Assembly (NCBI RefSeq): GCF_037975245.1
Contig: NC_092579.1
Coordinates: 7,253,001-7,317,000 of the forward strand
DNA: 64,000 nucleotides
Direction: 5' to 3'
Source of the DNA: Apostichopus japonicus
Lineage: Eukaryota > Echinodermata > Holothuroidea > Aspidochirotida > Stichopodidae
Part shown: positions 1-11,695 of the stretch, piece by piece
How positions within the stretch are numbered: position 1 is the first letter of the stretch
Layout of the letters: every line of letters starts with the position of its first letter
The notes under the pieces: model-generated
The model's input: only the letters and a program-made list of their open reading frames with translations
What the model was told of the DNA's origin: nothing
Databases searched by the model: none
Program-made: the position numbers and the translations under genes

Positions 1-42
1 ACAAGTTGTCTCCACAGGGAAAGTCTCCATTAGGCCCACAAC

Positions 43-125
43 ATGAGTATGTATGTATGCGTGTATGTATGTATGTATGTATGTATGTGTGTATGTATGT
101 ATGTATGTATGTATGTATGTATGTA

Positions 126-174
<49 letters not shown>

Positions 175-438
175 ATGTATGTATGTATGTGTGTATGTAT
201 GTATGTATATGTGATCTTCCCGCAAGCAGGAACTCGCGAAAGAAGCCATGGAGGCTTATAGACTCCCAAGCTGACCGAAGCCAATCTCTCGGCACACATC
301 CATTTAACGTCCATGTCGGGAAGTTGTTATTGAACAACACCCTTGCCAGACGACACACCTTGCTGTCGGCGGGGAATCGAACCGGGGATCTCATGACTGG
401 GAGACGCCGGCGTTAACCACTAGGCTATACACTCCGCC
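43..438 (-). mobile_element. tRNA-derived SINE with long TATG/TG tail
   Basis: The element reads on the minus strand. Its head (about 355-438, complement) has a pol III A box (TAGCCTAGTGGTTAACG) and B box (GGTTCGATTCC). The body follows to about 215, and the 3' tail is the pure TATG/TG microsatellite at 43-214. The same family recurs at 23903-24145 and 58914-59156 on the plus strand, where its target site duplication is visible, and in diverged form at 11410, 28775 and 63780. It is an element rather than a tRNA gene, because the tRNA-like part continues into a conserved unrelated body and the acceptor stem does not close. Low-complexity reading frames here have no coding value. Confidence 0.8.
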
Positions 439-443
439 TATTG

Positions 444-546
444 ACATTAACATGTTGAACGCGCGCTGTGCGCGCGAAAAATTTTGGTTATATTTTTCGG
501 GCAAGTCGTTACAGCCCCCAAATCCAATTGGGCTCCTACGCCTTTG
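444..546 (+). mobile_element. Terminal fragment of the hAT-like element seen in the K2P genes
   Basis: This stretch matches the right end of the element at 21144-22169: a GCGCGC-rich hairpin, then AAAAATTTTGGTTATATTTT, GGGCAAGTCGTTACAGCCCC and a terminus resembling CTCCGCCTATG. About 100 bp further on, 690-805 matches the interior of the same family near 21707-21800, but on the opposite strand. The two pieces therefore come from rearranged or nested copies. No transposase reading frame is present. Confidence 0.5.
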
Positions 547-1335
547 ACTACACACATAGACAGTTTTGAGGCTGTTCATTTTTGAACATGCATTTTCATG
601 CTCACTGATATTATGTGATGTCTGCTCTTTGCTTTACAAATTCGAACAGGCGTGTAGCGAGTAATTTGCCAACGGAAGGGCGAAGCCTGTAGGCAAACTA
701 TCTAAGCGAAGCGCCACCATGGTTTGGCGCGAAGCGTACAAGAAAATTTTGGCCGAAAAAGCCTCCCAGATCGCTGGAAATGACACTTCCCAGGCCTTGT
801 AAGTTGCATTTAAGCATTGTCTATTTTTAAATTACTAGCGATATCATAGAGAAAATTTGCTCGGGGGGGGCGGTCGCCCCTTCCCGAAATGCGTCATGTT
901 CCCCGACGACTCGGTCGAGTTCAAGACCAGCCACAGTTGGTTCCATTGCACAATTGAACAATTGTTCAAGGCGTCCATACACACACACGCGTTATGCTAG
1001 ACCATATATAGTATATATATATAGATACATTAGTGAGAGAGGAAAAATGGAAACGTCAACTAGAGCACCAATGGTGCAGAAGCTCATACCTTTTCGAGCT
1101 TAAAAATGTAGGGCCCACAAAACTTTATGGCCCACCAAATTTCCGGCCATTTTTCAGATTCCACCAATTTTGGGCGCATGAGGGATACCCCCCCCCCCCC
1201 CCTCCGTTAGCAGAATACTGGCCACACCACTGGCTATAATTCCTATTTCCCCCCTTTAAATCCTGTTTTACCCACTCTCTCAAACAATACCACTGACATA
1301 CCCTATTAAACTTTCTCCCCTCTACCTGAGCAGAC
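547..1335. other. Gene-free stretch with transposon debris
   Basis: This holds the inverted hAT-like piece at about 690-805, a short (TA)n run near 1007-1022 and a C run near 1188-1203. No coding region, RNA gene or splice-flanked exon is recognisable. Confidence 0.5.
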
Positions 1336-1344
1336 TTGAAGTAT

Positions 1345-1675
1345 GGAACGCGAAAAGGTCAACCGTATTTCGTTGCCTAAACTAAGTTTGTTTCGTTGCC
1401 TAAACTAAGTTTGTTGCTGTCTAAACTAAAGCTGTTGCTGCTAGTTTACCATGTTGCTGTTGTTCGTTGATGTCTAAACTTACGTTGATGTCTAAAGTCA
1501 CGTTGACGACTAAACGCGCCTTAATGTCTAAACTCACGTTGATTTATAAACCTTACGGTTGATGTCTAAACTCACGTTGATGTCTAAAACTTTCGTTGCT
1601 AATTTAACTGCGGTTGATGTCTAAACTCACGTTGATGTCTACACTTTCGTTGCTATCTAAAGTTCCGTTGTGAAC
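1345..1675. repeat. Degenerate minisatellite, core CGTTGATGTCTAAACTCA
   Basis: Roughly 18 imperfect head-to-tail copies of a 15-20 bp unit of the form GTTGATGTCTAAACTCAC or GTTGCCTAAACTAAG run across the interval. Unit length and sequence drift, so this is an old array. No reading frame is conserved through it. Confidence 0.75.
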
Positions 1676-3240
1676 ACATTGTGAACGAACATCATTCTTT
1701 CTTTTCAAAAAAATTATAACAATCAACCGCAAGTTGCTTCCGTGCAGTGCTAACAACATATCTATTACAGAGATTTTCATGCTAAATACAGCCAATGATG
1801 TTTTCTCAAATTTCCCGAGATTTGTTTGGTTAATAGTCCCTTATCCATTGTCTGCAAACATGCTTGCATCTTCAGTGCTCAACGAACGCAAAGTATGATG
1901 GTTTAACTATGTAACGCGAAAAAAAGGGGGGGGGGGGGTAATCGTTAATGTCATGCCGGATTTGTAGCAACAGCCATGTAAATATCCTTGACAACCTGAT
2001 TTGTCGAACAAAATCACGTTTTTAACGATATTTACATGATAGTTGATACAACTCCGAGGACGTTATTTACATTTATATTGTTAATGTCATATTTAAATAA
2101 TTGTTTTATCACATGCAGAAAGTTATGAGTTGAGACAATCTATGAATTTTGCGGGAAGCTACCACAACATCTCTGATACTGAAAAGGAATTTAAATCTCA
2201 CAGTATGTTTTGTTCTCTCCATATTGAGAGTTGATAATGTAAAATGTGCATTTATACCACAGTTATTTCTTCGTTGCAAACTTGCGTAAAGTTTTGCGGT
2301 CCCTTTGACCACGTGCTTCAAGTCATGATTCTGGTGCAACACTAATTCGTGTGCATAAACTACTGCAGTCATACATCGTCAAAAGTAGTCATTGAAGTTT
2401 CGACATTGCGTAAAAATGTTATTTAAATACTATAATTTTCGTGGAGTTGGTTGTTTCCAAATACTGAAAAGCATCCAGGGTAAATGTTGGATCAGTTGCT
2501 CTATAGTTGGATGTAGTCTGCGCTTCGTGAGTAACAAGAGGGGCACAGTATTGAAGTACGTAGGCAATATGACTCACAGAACTAGTTTACTAAACCCGCC
2601 AGGCAAGTTCATTCGTAACACCAATCCAGTTCGGAGTTTCGATTTGCGAAATGGATTGTGTTGTAAATGGAATATACACAAACCTCGCTCAGCATTGTTA
2701 AGAATTTTAGACCAAAAAACCCGCTAACATGTTATGCAAGAAACGAATCATCCAAGATACACTCGAGTTTTGGCTAAGGCTATGTGTTGTAGGTAAGGTG
2801 ATATGATCTTTTCTCCACAAATTTTCAGGATATGCGCATGTGCAGTTGAAACTCCGAAGTTTGAACAGGCCTAATACAAATTGCGTGGAATTTAGCGAGA
2901 TATGCACACTACATTTGCGGGGATATTTGAAGAGTTGGGGTAGCTGGTGAAATCGCTGCAGGTCAAAGCATCGAGGTACTATATACGGAGTTGGAGAGGA
3001 GGAAAGAGTGGCAGGGCAGGCGAAATGAAGGTCGGACGGCCGCCCTTGTAAAACAGCGAAGCTAGGGCACTGGATGGCATCCGCCATATATATATATATT
3101 GTGTAGAGAATTCACAAAGTACAGGCAGTGATAAGATCGAATCTTCTCAACTATAAACACTAGTAAAAGTATAGGTCATATAATAAACGCAATTGGTGTT
3201 CGATCGGGACGAAAAGATTTGTCTTTAGTAATATTACTGT
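1676..3240. other. Unassigned intergenic DNA
   Basis: Open frames up to 126 codons occur on the minus strand (2707-3087) but show no domain, repeated copy or splice context, so I do not call a gene. A G homopolymer lies at 1926-1938 and a short (TA)n at 3087-3098. Confidence 0.5.
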
Positions 3241-3247
3241 CATTCGT

Positions 3248-3712
3248 TTTACTTGATTGCCGACATTCACAACATATCCAGACATCATGTAATGGTTCAA
3301 TAATTCAATTTTAAGTACAGTATTTTATGCTGGCATTTTGTCTCGACACTCGTTTTACTTGATTACCGACATTCCCAGATTATCTCTACACATTGTTGGA
3401 GGCGCTCAATGAAATCAGTTTAAAAATGCAGTATTTTTATGCTGGTACTTTGTCTAGACACTCGACGTTTTACTTGATTGCCAACATTCACAACATATCC
3501 AGACATCATGTAATGGTTCAATAATTCAATTTTAAGTACAGTATTTTATGCTGGCATTTTGTCTCGACACTCGTTTTACTTGATTACCGACATTCCCAGA
3601 TTATCTCTACACATTGTTGGAGGGGCTCAATGAAATCAGTTTAAAAATGCAGTATTTTTATGCTGGTACTTTGTCTAGACACTCGACGTTGTACTTGATT
3701 TCCGACATTCAC
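3248..3712. repeat. Tandem repeat, about 221-bp unit, two copies plus a partial third
   Basis: The phrase ACTTGATTGCCGACATTCAC at 3251 recurs at 3472 and, diverged, at 3692, giving a period of 220-221 bp. Each unit is itself two related halves, since ACTTGATTACCGACATTCCC lies about 105 bp into it. The two full units differ by only a few bases, so the duplication is recent relative to the divergence of the halves. No coding content is seen. Confidence 0.8.
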
Positions 3713-4029
3713 AGCGTATATGCATAGCCTATAAGTATAACATTATAACATTTTAAAAGTTGTTTACCGTGCAGCCTCCTATTCGTATGAGTTGTACTAA
3801 CGCACATGTTATCTGATAGGCTGGCTGTGGGAGATACGGTAGCTTATAAAACAAGTTTTCCACAAGTTTGCGTTTGGTGACTCCAAATGGACTTGGACCT
3901 CCAAGACCCCTATTGTTTTTGGTGCAGGTGTGTATAGCCACGTACAATAGACTGACCTGTGTTTATTTAATGTATCAAAATGGTGGTTCGGGCCATTTCT
4001 ATAGTAACAGCTAGTTCTGCTTATACTAA

Positions 4030-4650
4030 CACCTTTCTAGTGTATTCATACACAATCCAACAATCATCAGTTCAACTTTGAATATGATCCATCAAAATCT
4101 TGAGGAGATTGAGATATTTGAAAATATTACAAAGAATGACCCCTGATGACCCCCTAAATGACATTTGACCTCAATTTTCCGAACACCCCTCATAACCCTC
4201 ATCCCGAGGAACGTTGTGACCAAGTTTCATTATAACTGGCCATACACTGTACGAACAGGAGCAATTTGAAAATATAGGGCGGCGGCCCGGGCCACAAAAG
4301 ACCCCTAGTTGATCTTTGATCTCAAATTCATGAACACACTGAAGGTAAAACTTCCATAGTACTATCGTGACAAACCCTCAACATTGTACCATGGAATCTG
4401 TAGGAGAAGAAGCATTTTGCGTATTTCCACAAAATGGCCCATTACGGCCCACGGGTGACCATTGACCCCAATTTCGGACCATCTCTGATGGCCCTATACC
4501 CAATGGTCCTTGTGTCCAAGTTTCATGAAATTCCATTAAATACTGTGTGAGTGGGAGCGGTTTTACCAATTGTTGACGGATAGAGTGATAGACGCCGCAC
4601 TGTAACAATAGCTCACACCAGCATGCTGGTATGAGCTAAAAATGGAGTTG
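4030..4650. repeat. Dispersed repeat candidate rich in 'tgacccc' and 'aagtttcat' phrases
   Basis: Two related halves each contain a run of GACCCC/TGACC phrases followed by GTGACCAAGTTTCAT or GTGTCCAAGTTTCATGAAAT. The stretch closes with an inverted repeat around CAGCATGCTG (CTCACACCAGCATGCTGGTATGAG). This architecture resembles short nonautonomous elements I associate with marine invertebrate genomes; that family link is from memory and untested. There is no second copy in the window. Confidence 0.4.
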
Positions 4651-4744
4651 TCGGTGTAAGGGGTAGGGTGAGGCGCACGTCCCCTCTGTAATCTTCGATC
4701 TGTCACTGGCTACCCTGTGTATATAATAGGGATCAGCGCTGTAA

Positions 4745-4918
4745 TTATGACTGTTCCTCTTTCTCTTCCCGAGGTCTTGGCGTTAATCTTCTACTTCCTC
4801 CTTTTCTCCTGTTTCTCTCTTTCTTCTTTTTCTTTTCCCTTCCTTCCTCTCCTCCTTTTCTTTTTTCTCCCTCTTTTTCCCTTTTTTCTTCTCTTTTTTT
4901 CTCTCCTCTTTTCCTTAC
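4745..4918. repeat. Polypyrimidine tract (CT-rich on plus strand)
   Basis: About 170 bases are almost entirely C and T on the plus strand, and so purine-only on the minus strand. Apparent frames here are Lys/Arg/Glu or Phe/Leu/Ser low complexity and are not genes. Such tracts can form triplex DNA; nothing in the flanks indicates a function. Confidence 0.75.
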
Positions 4919-5075
4919 CCGGGGGGCGCGCGCCCCCAACGCCCCCCTGGATACGCGCCTGGTAACTATTAATTTACTATTTGTTATAGTGACACTATTC
5001 TGTATTATTAATCTCAGAACAATTCAGGCTTATTGCGGCTTACCATTTTCAAGTTTTCTTCTGAGTAATTTTACT

Positions 5076-5285
5076 TGATGATTTGTTATGTTATGTTAGT
5101 TTTTGTATAGCGCTTTATATGGCACAGCCATCTCATAGCACTTTGAATCCCTGGTCATCAGGCTGGCTGCTGAGAATCCAGCGCACACAGCTTAGTTACC
5201 TCACAGGTACCCATTTATACACCTGAATGGATAGGGGCAGTCGAGATAAAAGTGCCTTGCCCAAGGACACAACATAACAGGATTA
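5076..5285. repeat. Dispersed repeat candidate containing 'gtgccttgcccaaggacaca'
   Basis: The stretch has TATAGCGCTTTATATGGCACAG near its start, GGTACCCATTTATACACCTG in the middle and AGTGCCTTGCCCAAGGACAC at the end. I recognise this order of phrases as a repeat common in marine animal genomes, but I cannot name the family with certainty. It occurs once in the window. From 5286 to 5830 I see no gene. Confidence 0.45.
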
Positions 5286-5834
5286 TATATAAAACAAAAG
5301 CATTAGCCACTCGGCCTCCACGCTCCTCTTGTTTTGCTTATTCTAAGCTATTTTTTCCTGTAAGTGCACGCCATTTTAGGATGGGAGGAGCAGAAGGGAG
5401 GGGCGGGGCAAGCACAACCACGGTCCACCCCTCTAGTTTAGTGTGCATGATCATCATCCATACCCCCATGCATTGTTTCATGGACCGCTGGGCTATCATA
5501 GTCAAACCCGGTTACGGTGTAGCCCGTTACACCAACAGAATTGCCTGTAAGGTTTCATAATAGTATGTACGATTGTATGAAACATAAGTAAGGAAAGAGG
5601 CTTGAGACCACGACGTCAGTACCATTTGAAAAAACCTATTCTCTGGTCATTCTGTTTGCAAAAAGAATGATGATAATCTAAGAAATCAATTTAATTTTCC
5701 CTAGTTATAAAAACGTTTCATATCAGAATAATAATCTGATATACCAGATTAAGAAAATTGTCTTTCATGGCCCTAATGGGCTTTCGTACTACGTAGTTCA
5801 CCAGCTAAAGGTCCGCTTGGTTAACGGGCTCGTA

Positions 5835-6228
5835 GAGGGGGGGGGGGGGCTGGACGTATTCTGGTTTAGTTCGGGTAGTAACCTGGGTGAGGAATCTGTG
5901 CTGGTGTATTTGTGCGGGAAGAGTTTTCCCGGAGGTAATTGCTAGGGGTGGGGTTAATTGTCCTCGGGGGTATTTGTCCTCGTTGATGTATGTCCGGGGG
6001 TAGTTGTCCCGGGGGTAGTTGTCTGGGGGGTACTTATCCTCGGGGGTATTTGTCCTCGGTGGTGTATGTCCGGGGGGTATTTGTCCGGGGGGTAGTTGTC
6101 CTCGGAGGTATTCGTCCTCGGGGGTTTTTGTCCGGGGGGTGATTGTCCGGGGGGTACTTGTCCCGGGGGTATGAGTCCGGGGGGTATATGTCCGGGGGGT
6201 ATTTGTCAGGGGGGTATTTGTCCGGCAA
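5835..6228. repeat. G-rich minisatellite, 15-bp core GGGGGGTATTTGTCC
   Basis: After a G run at 5836-5849, about 20 head-to-tail units of 15-18 bp of the form GGGGGTATTTGTCC(T/G) run from about 5925 to 6225. Every unit carries a run of four to six G. The translated shadow on the minus strand is a Pro/Asp/Tyr/Lys repeat, a by-product of the DNA repeat. The array abuts the left edge of block B copy I at about 6231. Confidence 0.85.
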
Positions 6229-6665
6229 CCAATGCTACACACCCTCGCTATAGGAAACATCCATAGGAAATGTTCTTGTCACTAAAGGTTATACTGTAGT
6301 GTATTTCAAGTTTTGTTCGTGGAAATGCACTTTGTATTGGATATACTGTTATACAATTAATCCTTTAGTGATAATTAAGGTGGCATCATACAGAAGGTTG
6401 ATAGTATATAATTATGTTATTGCCCCCAATAATCAACGACATCTTTCTGCAGGCATGTCTTAGTTTACATCTGCCCCCAAAAAAGTCATAAAAGTCACAA
6501 AAATTACTTCAACTTTCAACACAACCTTATAGGCAGATTTGTTGAGGTGATGTGTCGTTACACGCAGTCCAGCCTAAAGGAATGTTCGAGTGCCAGCACA
6601 TGCATTTATTATGTATTCCGGCTTTTCACATTTAAAATATGATACATGTCTAGAATGCTAGTTTA

Positions 6666-7278
6666 AAGCAGCATTTTGCGTTTGGTCGCCGTTTTCTATT
6701 TTTTTTTGACATGTCCATCGAGTTTTTCACATATATCAATCACAAAACAGCAAACTAAGATATCAGCCAAGTTTTTCCCTGCCAACATCGTTAATTGGCG
6801 AGTATTTAAGGATATTTGCAGAGAATGAGAAAAGTATCCACGACAAAATTCCTAATTTAAAATTAATCGCATACAGTACCCCAAACCCACTAGTTTGAAT
6901 TCAACCAGAGATGCAGGTTTAGTTATGAGCCGTTGCTCAAAATAGATTCAAGACTTTGCGTTGGCACAACCAGGGAGTTGTTATGGAACTCCCTGGTACA
7001 ACTGCCATATAGACTGTACACAAATCAAGCTTGGTGTTGGATTACGTATTAGTCAATGACGTTCGTAGTGTTTAAATATTCATATTATGGGCGAGGTTAA
7101 TTGGGATCCCAACGGAAAATATCTTGGAGAAAAAAAGTTGAAAGTTGCAAATATTTCGACTTTTATGCCACCATTTGAAGTAAGATTTAAATAGATAAGC
7201 TAGTTATGTATGTCGTTATGGCATATTGGAGTCAATGAGGTTGAGAAATATCATAGAAAGGGACGCAAAATGCTGCTT
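6666..7278. mobile_element. 613-bp MITE with TA target duplication
   Basis: The ends are inverted repeats: AAGCAGCATTTTGCGT on the left and ACGCAAAATGCTGCTT on the right, each flanked by TA (6664-6665 and 7279-7280). Copies II and III of block B have a single uninterrupted site here (GCTAGTTTAATGC near 23750 and 58762), so the insertion is specific to copy I. TA duplication and short perfect ends suit a Tc1/mariner-type nonautonomous element. No transposase frame is present. Confidence 0.8.
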
Positions 7279-7769
7279 TAAGGCTTAATCAGCTATTACA
7301 GTGCTCCAGAAACTTGATGAGTATAGTTGACGGTTAGGGCGTCATTTCTAAAGAAACTGTTTCTAATTTTATTAAAAAAATTGTGCCTAAAGTAAATTTA
7401 AAACATGAAAGGGGTACAATTCGAGGATGTCTTGTATTCTCGTCCCGAAAGGGAACCGAAATTTAAAATAAAAAGGGAGAAGGAAAGATGATCATAGTAA
7501 TATAGCTAGCACGACTCCCATATCAAATCGCTACTAAAGGGTGGATGAGAAAGCGGAGGTTGAGGATGGTTATAATATATCCTTATAAACTTTATTAGTT
7601 TTGCAAGCCGGTTCTAAATGAGTATAAGTGAAATCAACAAAATATAAAATCGAGCAGAACATGGCGAATCAAATATAGTTTGAGATTATTTAAAATCTGG
7701 ACCACGAATAGCGGAATAGCATGCATTAATAAAAAGATTGGCAGAGAACAAAGAACGAATTAACCTTAC

Positions 7770-7860
7770 CTTGTCACGAATATGAAAGCCACACGTTCTG
7801 ATTATCCAACAACAAAGCAGGTTTGTATACAGAGCTTTCACTCCTGTGCAGGTAAATCTC
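7770..7860 (-). other. Orphan copy of a possible K2P 5' noncoding exon
   Basis: On the minus strand the sequence GTGACAAG is followed by GTAAGG, a near-consensus splice donor, with the last exon base at 7770. The same sequence lies upstream of both K2P genes (24510 and 59521), about 1.25 kb from the first coding exon, which has a good acceptor. Copy I lacks the channel's coding exons, so this exon would have nothing of its own to splice to. The upper boundary is a guess. Confidence 0.3.
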
Positions 7861-8896
7861 TCCAAGATACTAATTAACGTGCAAACTATAGACGATCACT
7901 GGTGCGAAACCACATAGACATGTGTGGATTCTGCAAGTTTGGTTCAACAATTGAATTTGCAAGCATCGTCAAAGTGTATGCAACACACTGTCTATAGCTG
8001 AAAACTATATAACGTTATACCTCATGATACAACTTGGATGGGTCACGTAATCATATACTTCAAGTTTGTCGGAACTCAATCACGTCAGATGGTGATCTTG
8101 AGGTGGGGGCACCCCCTGGAACTTGCGACGAAAGTAAATGCACCTGTGCGTATATCATATACTCGACACCCATTCAACTGGAGGAGTTGCTGACAAATTA
8201 AATCTGTCGTTTCTCGAACTGTTGAAAATGATGTAATCAACTAAAGCGTATATAGGCACTTCACTGTCCACTCAAGCGTAGCGATTTCTTACCCCATTGG
8301 TTGTCGTTAACCATATATATATAGGCCTACACGTAAATGACATACTAAACACACGTTCAATATACAATCATTTGAAGTTACGTAATGTTATAGGCATTGA
8401 GTACATAATATGAGTGTTTTGGCATTGTTAAACAAGCCTGTGAACAGGTTGATACAGGGCCCAAACCAGTGTTCAATCCCGATAATTAACTTATCGGTTT
8501 TAAAACGAGGGTAATTTAATCGGCGAATTCAGAGAAGGTCCATCTCTAGAAAAGTTAGGTCCCTGCATTATCATATACAGGCAACGCCCCCATCACACAT
8601 CATTACTTAGCCTGCATATATGCCTCTCCATCAGTGTAAGGAAAGTATACTGGCGTTTCAAATAAAGTCGTAAACTTTGTCCCGCGGTCCTCAAGGAAAC
8701 AAAAACATGTTGCCGAGTCAAAAATTCAATTCAGGAGAGGGATTTAACTTGGTCTGCGACGATGGTAGTGTATGATATTTATAATGATCAATATGCATGC
8801 AGAGAAACTGAAGGTTCTGAAATCAGGATTAGACGGCAAGAACTCAACCTAAAAGCATGCATGTCACTGTGTACACTATTTAACTTGAGTATGAAG

Positions 8897-9045
8897 TATT
8901 GAGATATGTCAAGACATCTACTCGTATATAATTAGGTTAAAATGCAAAGTAATGCTAACAACATTTGAATTTTGTGTAAAGTTGAAAGCGGTGTATACAC
9001 CTCCAACCCACTCCCCCTCCCCTTCCCCTCCCCCACACACACCAT
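8897..9045. repeat. Single unit of the block-B VNTR
   Basis: One copy of the unit that runs from GAGATATGTCAAGACATCTA to the CTCCCC-rich stretch and CACACACACCATTTTGA. Blocks II and III carry three tandem copies at 25635 and 60645. Confidence 0.7.
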
Positions 9046-10608
9046 TTTGATCGCGTTTATGGTGGAATGTACACTGTAGTCTTAAAGGGATATTCCGGAG
9101 GTTTAGGTTGATTGATTGGTCGTTATTGATTAACGCCAGGGGGTTGAAACGGATGAAGCACAAGCCTCGGAGCATAAGAACAGTCCACAGCACGTTGCAT
9201 TCAAAAGTGACAGGTTACATATTGTCAAGAATAAAAGATGTATAGGAACCGAAATCATAACGCTAGTGCGGTCTCGCCTTTTCTCTCTTCAGGGACCCCG
9301 TCATCTAATTATGGGCTTCGTAACCTTCCCCTTCCCCCTCCCCTACCCCCAGAAAACATATAAATGAATAAAATAAATTTTAAAATTGTTCCGCCGATGG
9401 CATTAACCCCTCCTAGTAATTTACTAAATAAACAAGCATAAGAAGGAAATACATTCCTAGGAAATGTCGGTGTAATCTATTTTTGCAGTTGAAAATTTCT
9501 ACGAGAAAACAGAAAATATGTAAAAAATGTTGCATTTTTGACGGGAGGGGAGGGGTCATGTTCTTGGGTAACCTTACACCAAACACCAATATATCTTTGC
9601 AATTACCTTCCCCCTCCCTCCGTCATACCAACAAGAGCAACAACGCTGCAGAAGCTCAGCTAAGCTTCTATTTGAGAAACTTGTTTTGATTGGCAATATT
9701 TCTTTATTTTATCCATTTGTTTGTGTTAAATATATATAAGATATTGGCTAGGAGGGATAACACGTGTGATTTCCTTTCTTCCCATCTCCTTTTCTATTGT
9801 AATTTGCTCCTTCTCAGAAGATATAGCTTAATGCAATGTTAGAAAGTTGAAAACATGTGTTTTGAAAAATGAATTCAAGATAAATGTAATTTTTATATTT
9901 TTATTGAAATAAACAATGATGATTAAAAGTTTGAAACAAATTTGAAAAGTCAAAAGGCTATAATTACCGCTAATTTGTGTTCTTGAATACTTAAAATACA
10001 GAGCTGCATTTGTTGTATCTTTAAACCAGAATGCAAAACTGTATTGAGGTTTGATGACTTTATTGTGACAGGGGTGAGGCAAGGTTATCCCTGTAAGATA
10101 TCTTGAAAAAGTTTTGTTTATATGACTTCTGCAGATACTATTGACCCTTGATGAATTTTGATCTTCACAAAAATTAATACATTTGTACTCAAAATGACAC
10201 CATCTCATGGAAGTAGGAGACTTGTCAATGTTACATTTCCTAAGCTATGGTGGTCACAACGTTTTCAAATTTCAGTCAGTGGACGTCAGACGACCTTTGG
10301 CCTTAACTAATTTACCAAGGGATTTGTCCAACTCAGAATGGGTAGGTTTCCGTTTCCATTGTTTTATCCTGTTGACTTCAGATAACTCTTTACATCGAAT
10401 AAAGTCAATAAGGTCCTTATCTATAATATGGGCAACCTACATGCCAAGTATAAGGGTTGCCAATGATTCACTTTTAGAGATATGGGTGTTACAAGAAGGC
10501 AGCGCACACACATGCACAGAGCCGTATATCTATGACTCTGCAAAGTCTGCATATACATAATCACACACGCCATAATGAGTTCATATGTTTGATTTGTGAT
10601 TGAATTTT

Positions 10609-10874
10609 TAACGTGCAAACTATAGACGATCACTGGTGCGAAACCACATAGACATGTGTGGATTCTGCAAGTTTGGTTCAACAATTGAATTTGCAAGCAT
10701 CGTCAAAGTGTATGCAACACACTGTCTATAGCTGAAAACTATATAACGTTATACCTCATTATACAACTTGGATGGGTCACGTAATCATATACTTCAAGTT
10801 TGTCGGAACTCAATCACGTCAGATGGTGATCTTGAGGTGAGGGCACCCCTGGAACTTGCGACGAAAGTAAATGC
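10609..10874. repeat. Segment copied from 7879-8134 within block B copy I
   Basis: The run from ACGTGCAAACTATAGACGAT to GCGACGAAAGTAAATGC nearly duplicates 7879-8134 in the same orientation. In copies II and III this place holds about 620 bp of different sequence (27632-28256 in copy II). The left junction follows GATTGAATTTTTA and the right junction precedes GGAGGAGCATTTTTTT. Confidence 0.75.
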
Positions 10875-11409
10875 GGAGGAGCATTTTTTTAAGGCTTTCA
10901 GAAAATGAACTCTCGTGACCTCAAATGACCTTCAAAATTACAAAAATATGATCACTTGTATGCAACAGTAACTCAAACAAACCACTGACGAAATTTCAGC
11001 CAATTTGACTGTAAAATGACGAAAATGCAGTCATTCAAACACGGCGGCAAAAAGTGACAGAAGTGTGGCAGCATCGCCCGATAGGCTCTTGTAAAACTGT
11101 TCTCGTATACATGTACGCTTCGCCTCGCCAGTCTGCCGCAGTAAACTGAGTACTCGGCACTTTATAGCCACTCACTGTATATTAAGGATGCATATGATGG
11201 CTCTGATGATAGACTCCCTCTAAATATGAGAAAGCAGAGCTCACGTATGTTTTTCTTCAAGAGAGAGCCTACCCGTACAAACTGATTTTCCTGTTGCATA
11301 AGACCCACACTCTTCTTTTACACCTAGATTTAAACTGCTGTCTAATTGAACCAAGTCTATCACAGGCCGCGTATCGTTCGTCAGCACCCGTTCTATACCC
11401 TTCTCTTGT

Positions 11410-11695
11410 GTGTATGTATGTGTGTATGTGTGTAGATGTGTATGTATGTATGTATGTACTTTAGATCCTATAGATACAAGCAGGAACTCGCGAAGAAGCC
11501 TCATTGGCTTATCAAAGCCGCAAGCTGATCGAAGTCAGTCTCTTAGATTCATATTTAACGTCTATGATTATGAATTTTCAATTGTCAACAACTCTGTAAC
11601 TGGACGACATACATTAATCTCGAACTGGGGACCTTATGATTGGAAGGCACCGGCTTTAACCACTGACCTAGCACTCCTGACTCTTCGTCCACTTT
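11410..11695 (-). mobile_element. Diverged tRNA-derived SINE with TATG tail
   Basis: Read on the minus strand, the head has A-box-like GGTCAGTGGTTAAAGCCGG and B-box-like AGTTCGAGAT. The body shares GCGAGTTCCTGCTTG with the SINE at 43-438, and the tail is TATG/TG rich (11410-11460). Orthologous copies lie at 28775-29045 and 63775-64000, so this insertion predates the duplication of block B. Confidence 0.7.

Noticed and set aside
6..416. Cys/Val/Tyr/Met-rich frames over the TATG repeat
   Set aside because: They are translations of a SINE tail microsatellite.
2707..3087. 126-codon minus-strand frame with several Cys
   Set aside because: No recognisable domain, no second copy, no splice context; kept only as unassigned.
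4717..4965. Leu/Phe/Ser-rich membrane-like frame and its Lys/Arg/Glu complement
   Set aside because: Product of the polypyrimidine tract.
5805..6260. 151-codon minus-strand Pro/Thr/Asp-rich protein
   Set aside because: It is an in-frame reading of the 15-bp G-rich minisatellite, and no flanking coding features are present.
10207..10560. 117-118 codon frame conserved in all three block B copies (also 27228 and 62232)
   Set aside because: Conservation is no higher than in flanking noncoding DNA by eye, the copies differ by an indel (GWVG against GWVEG), and the protein has no recognisable feature; a dN/dS test could revive it.
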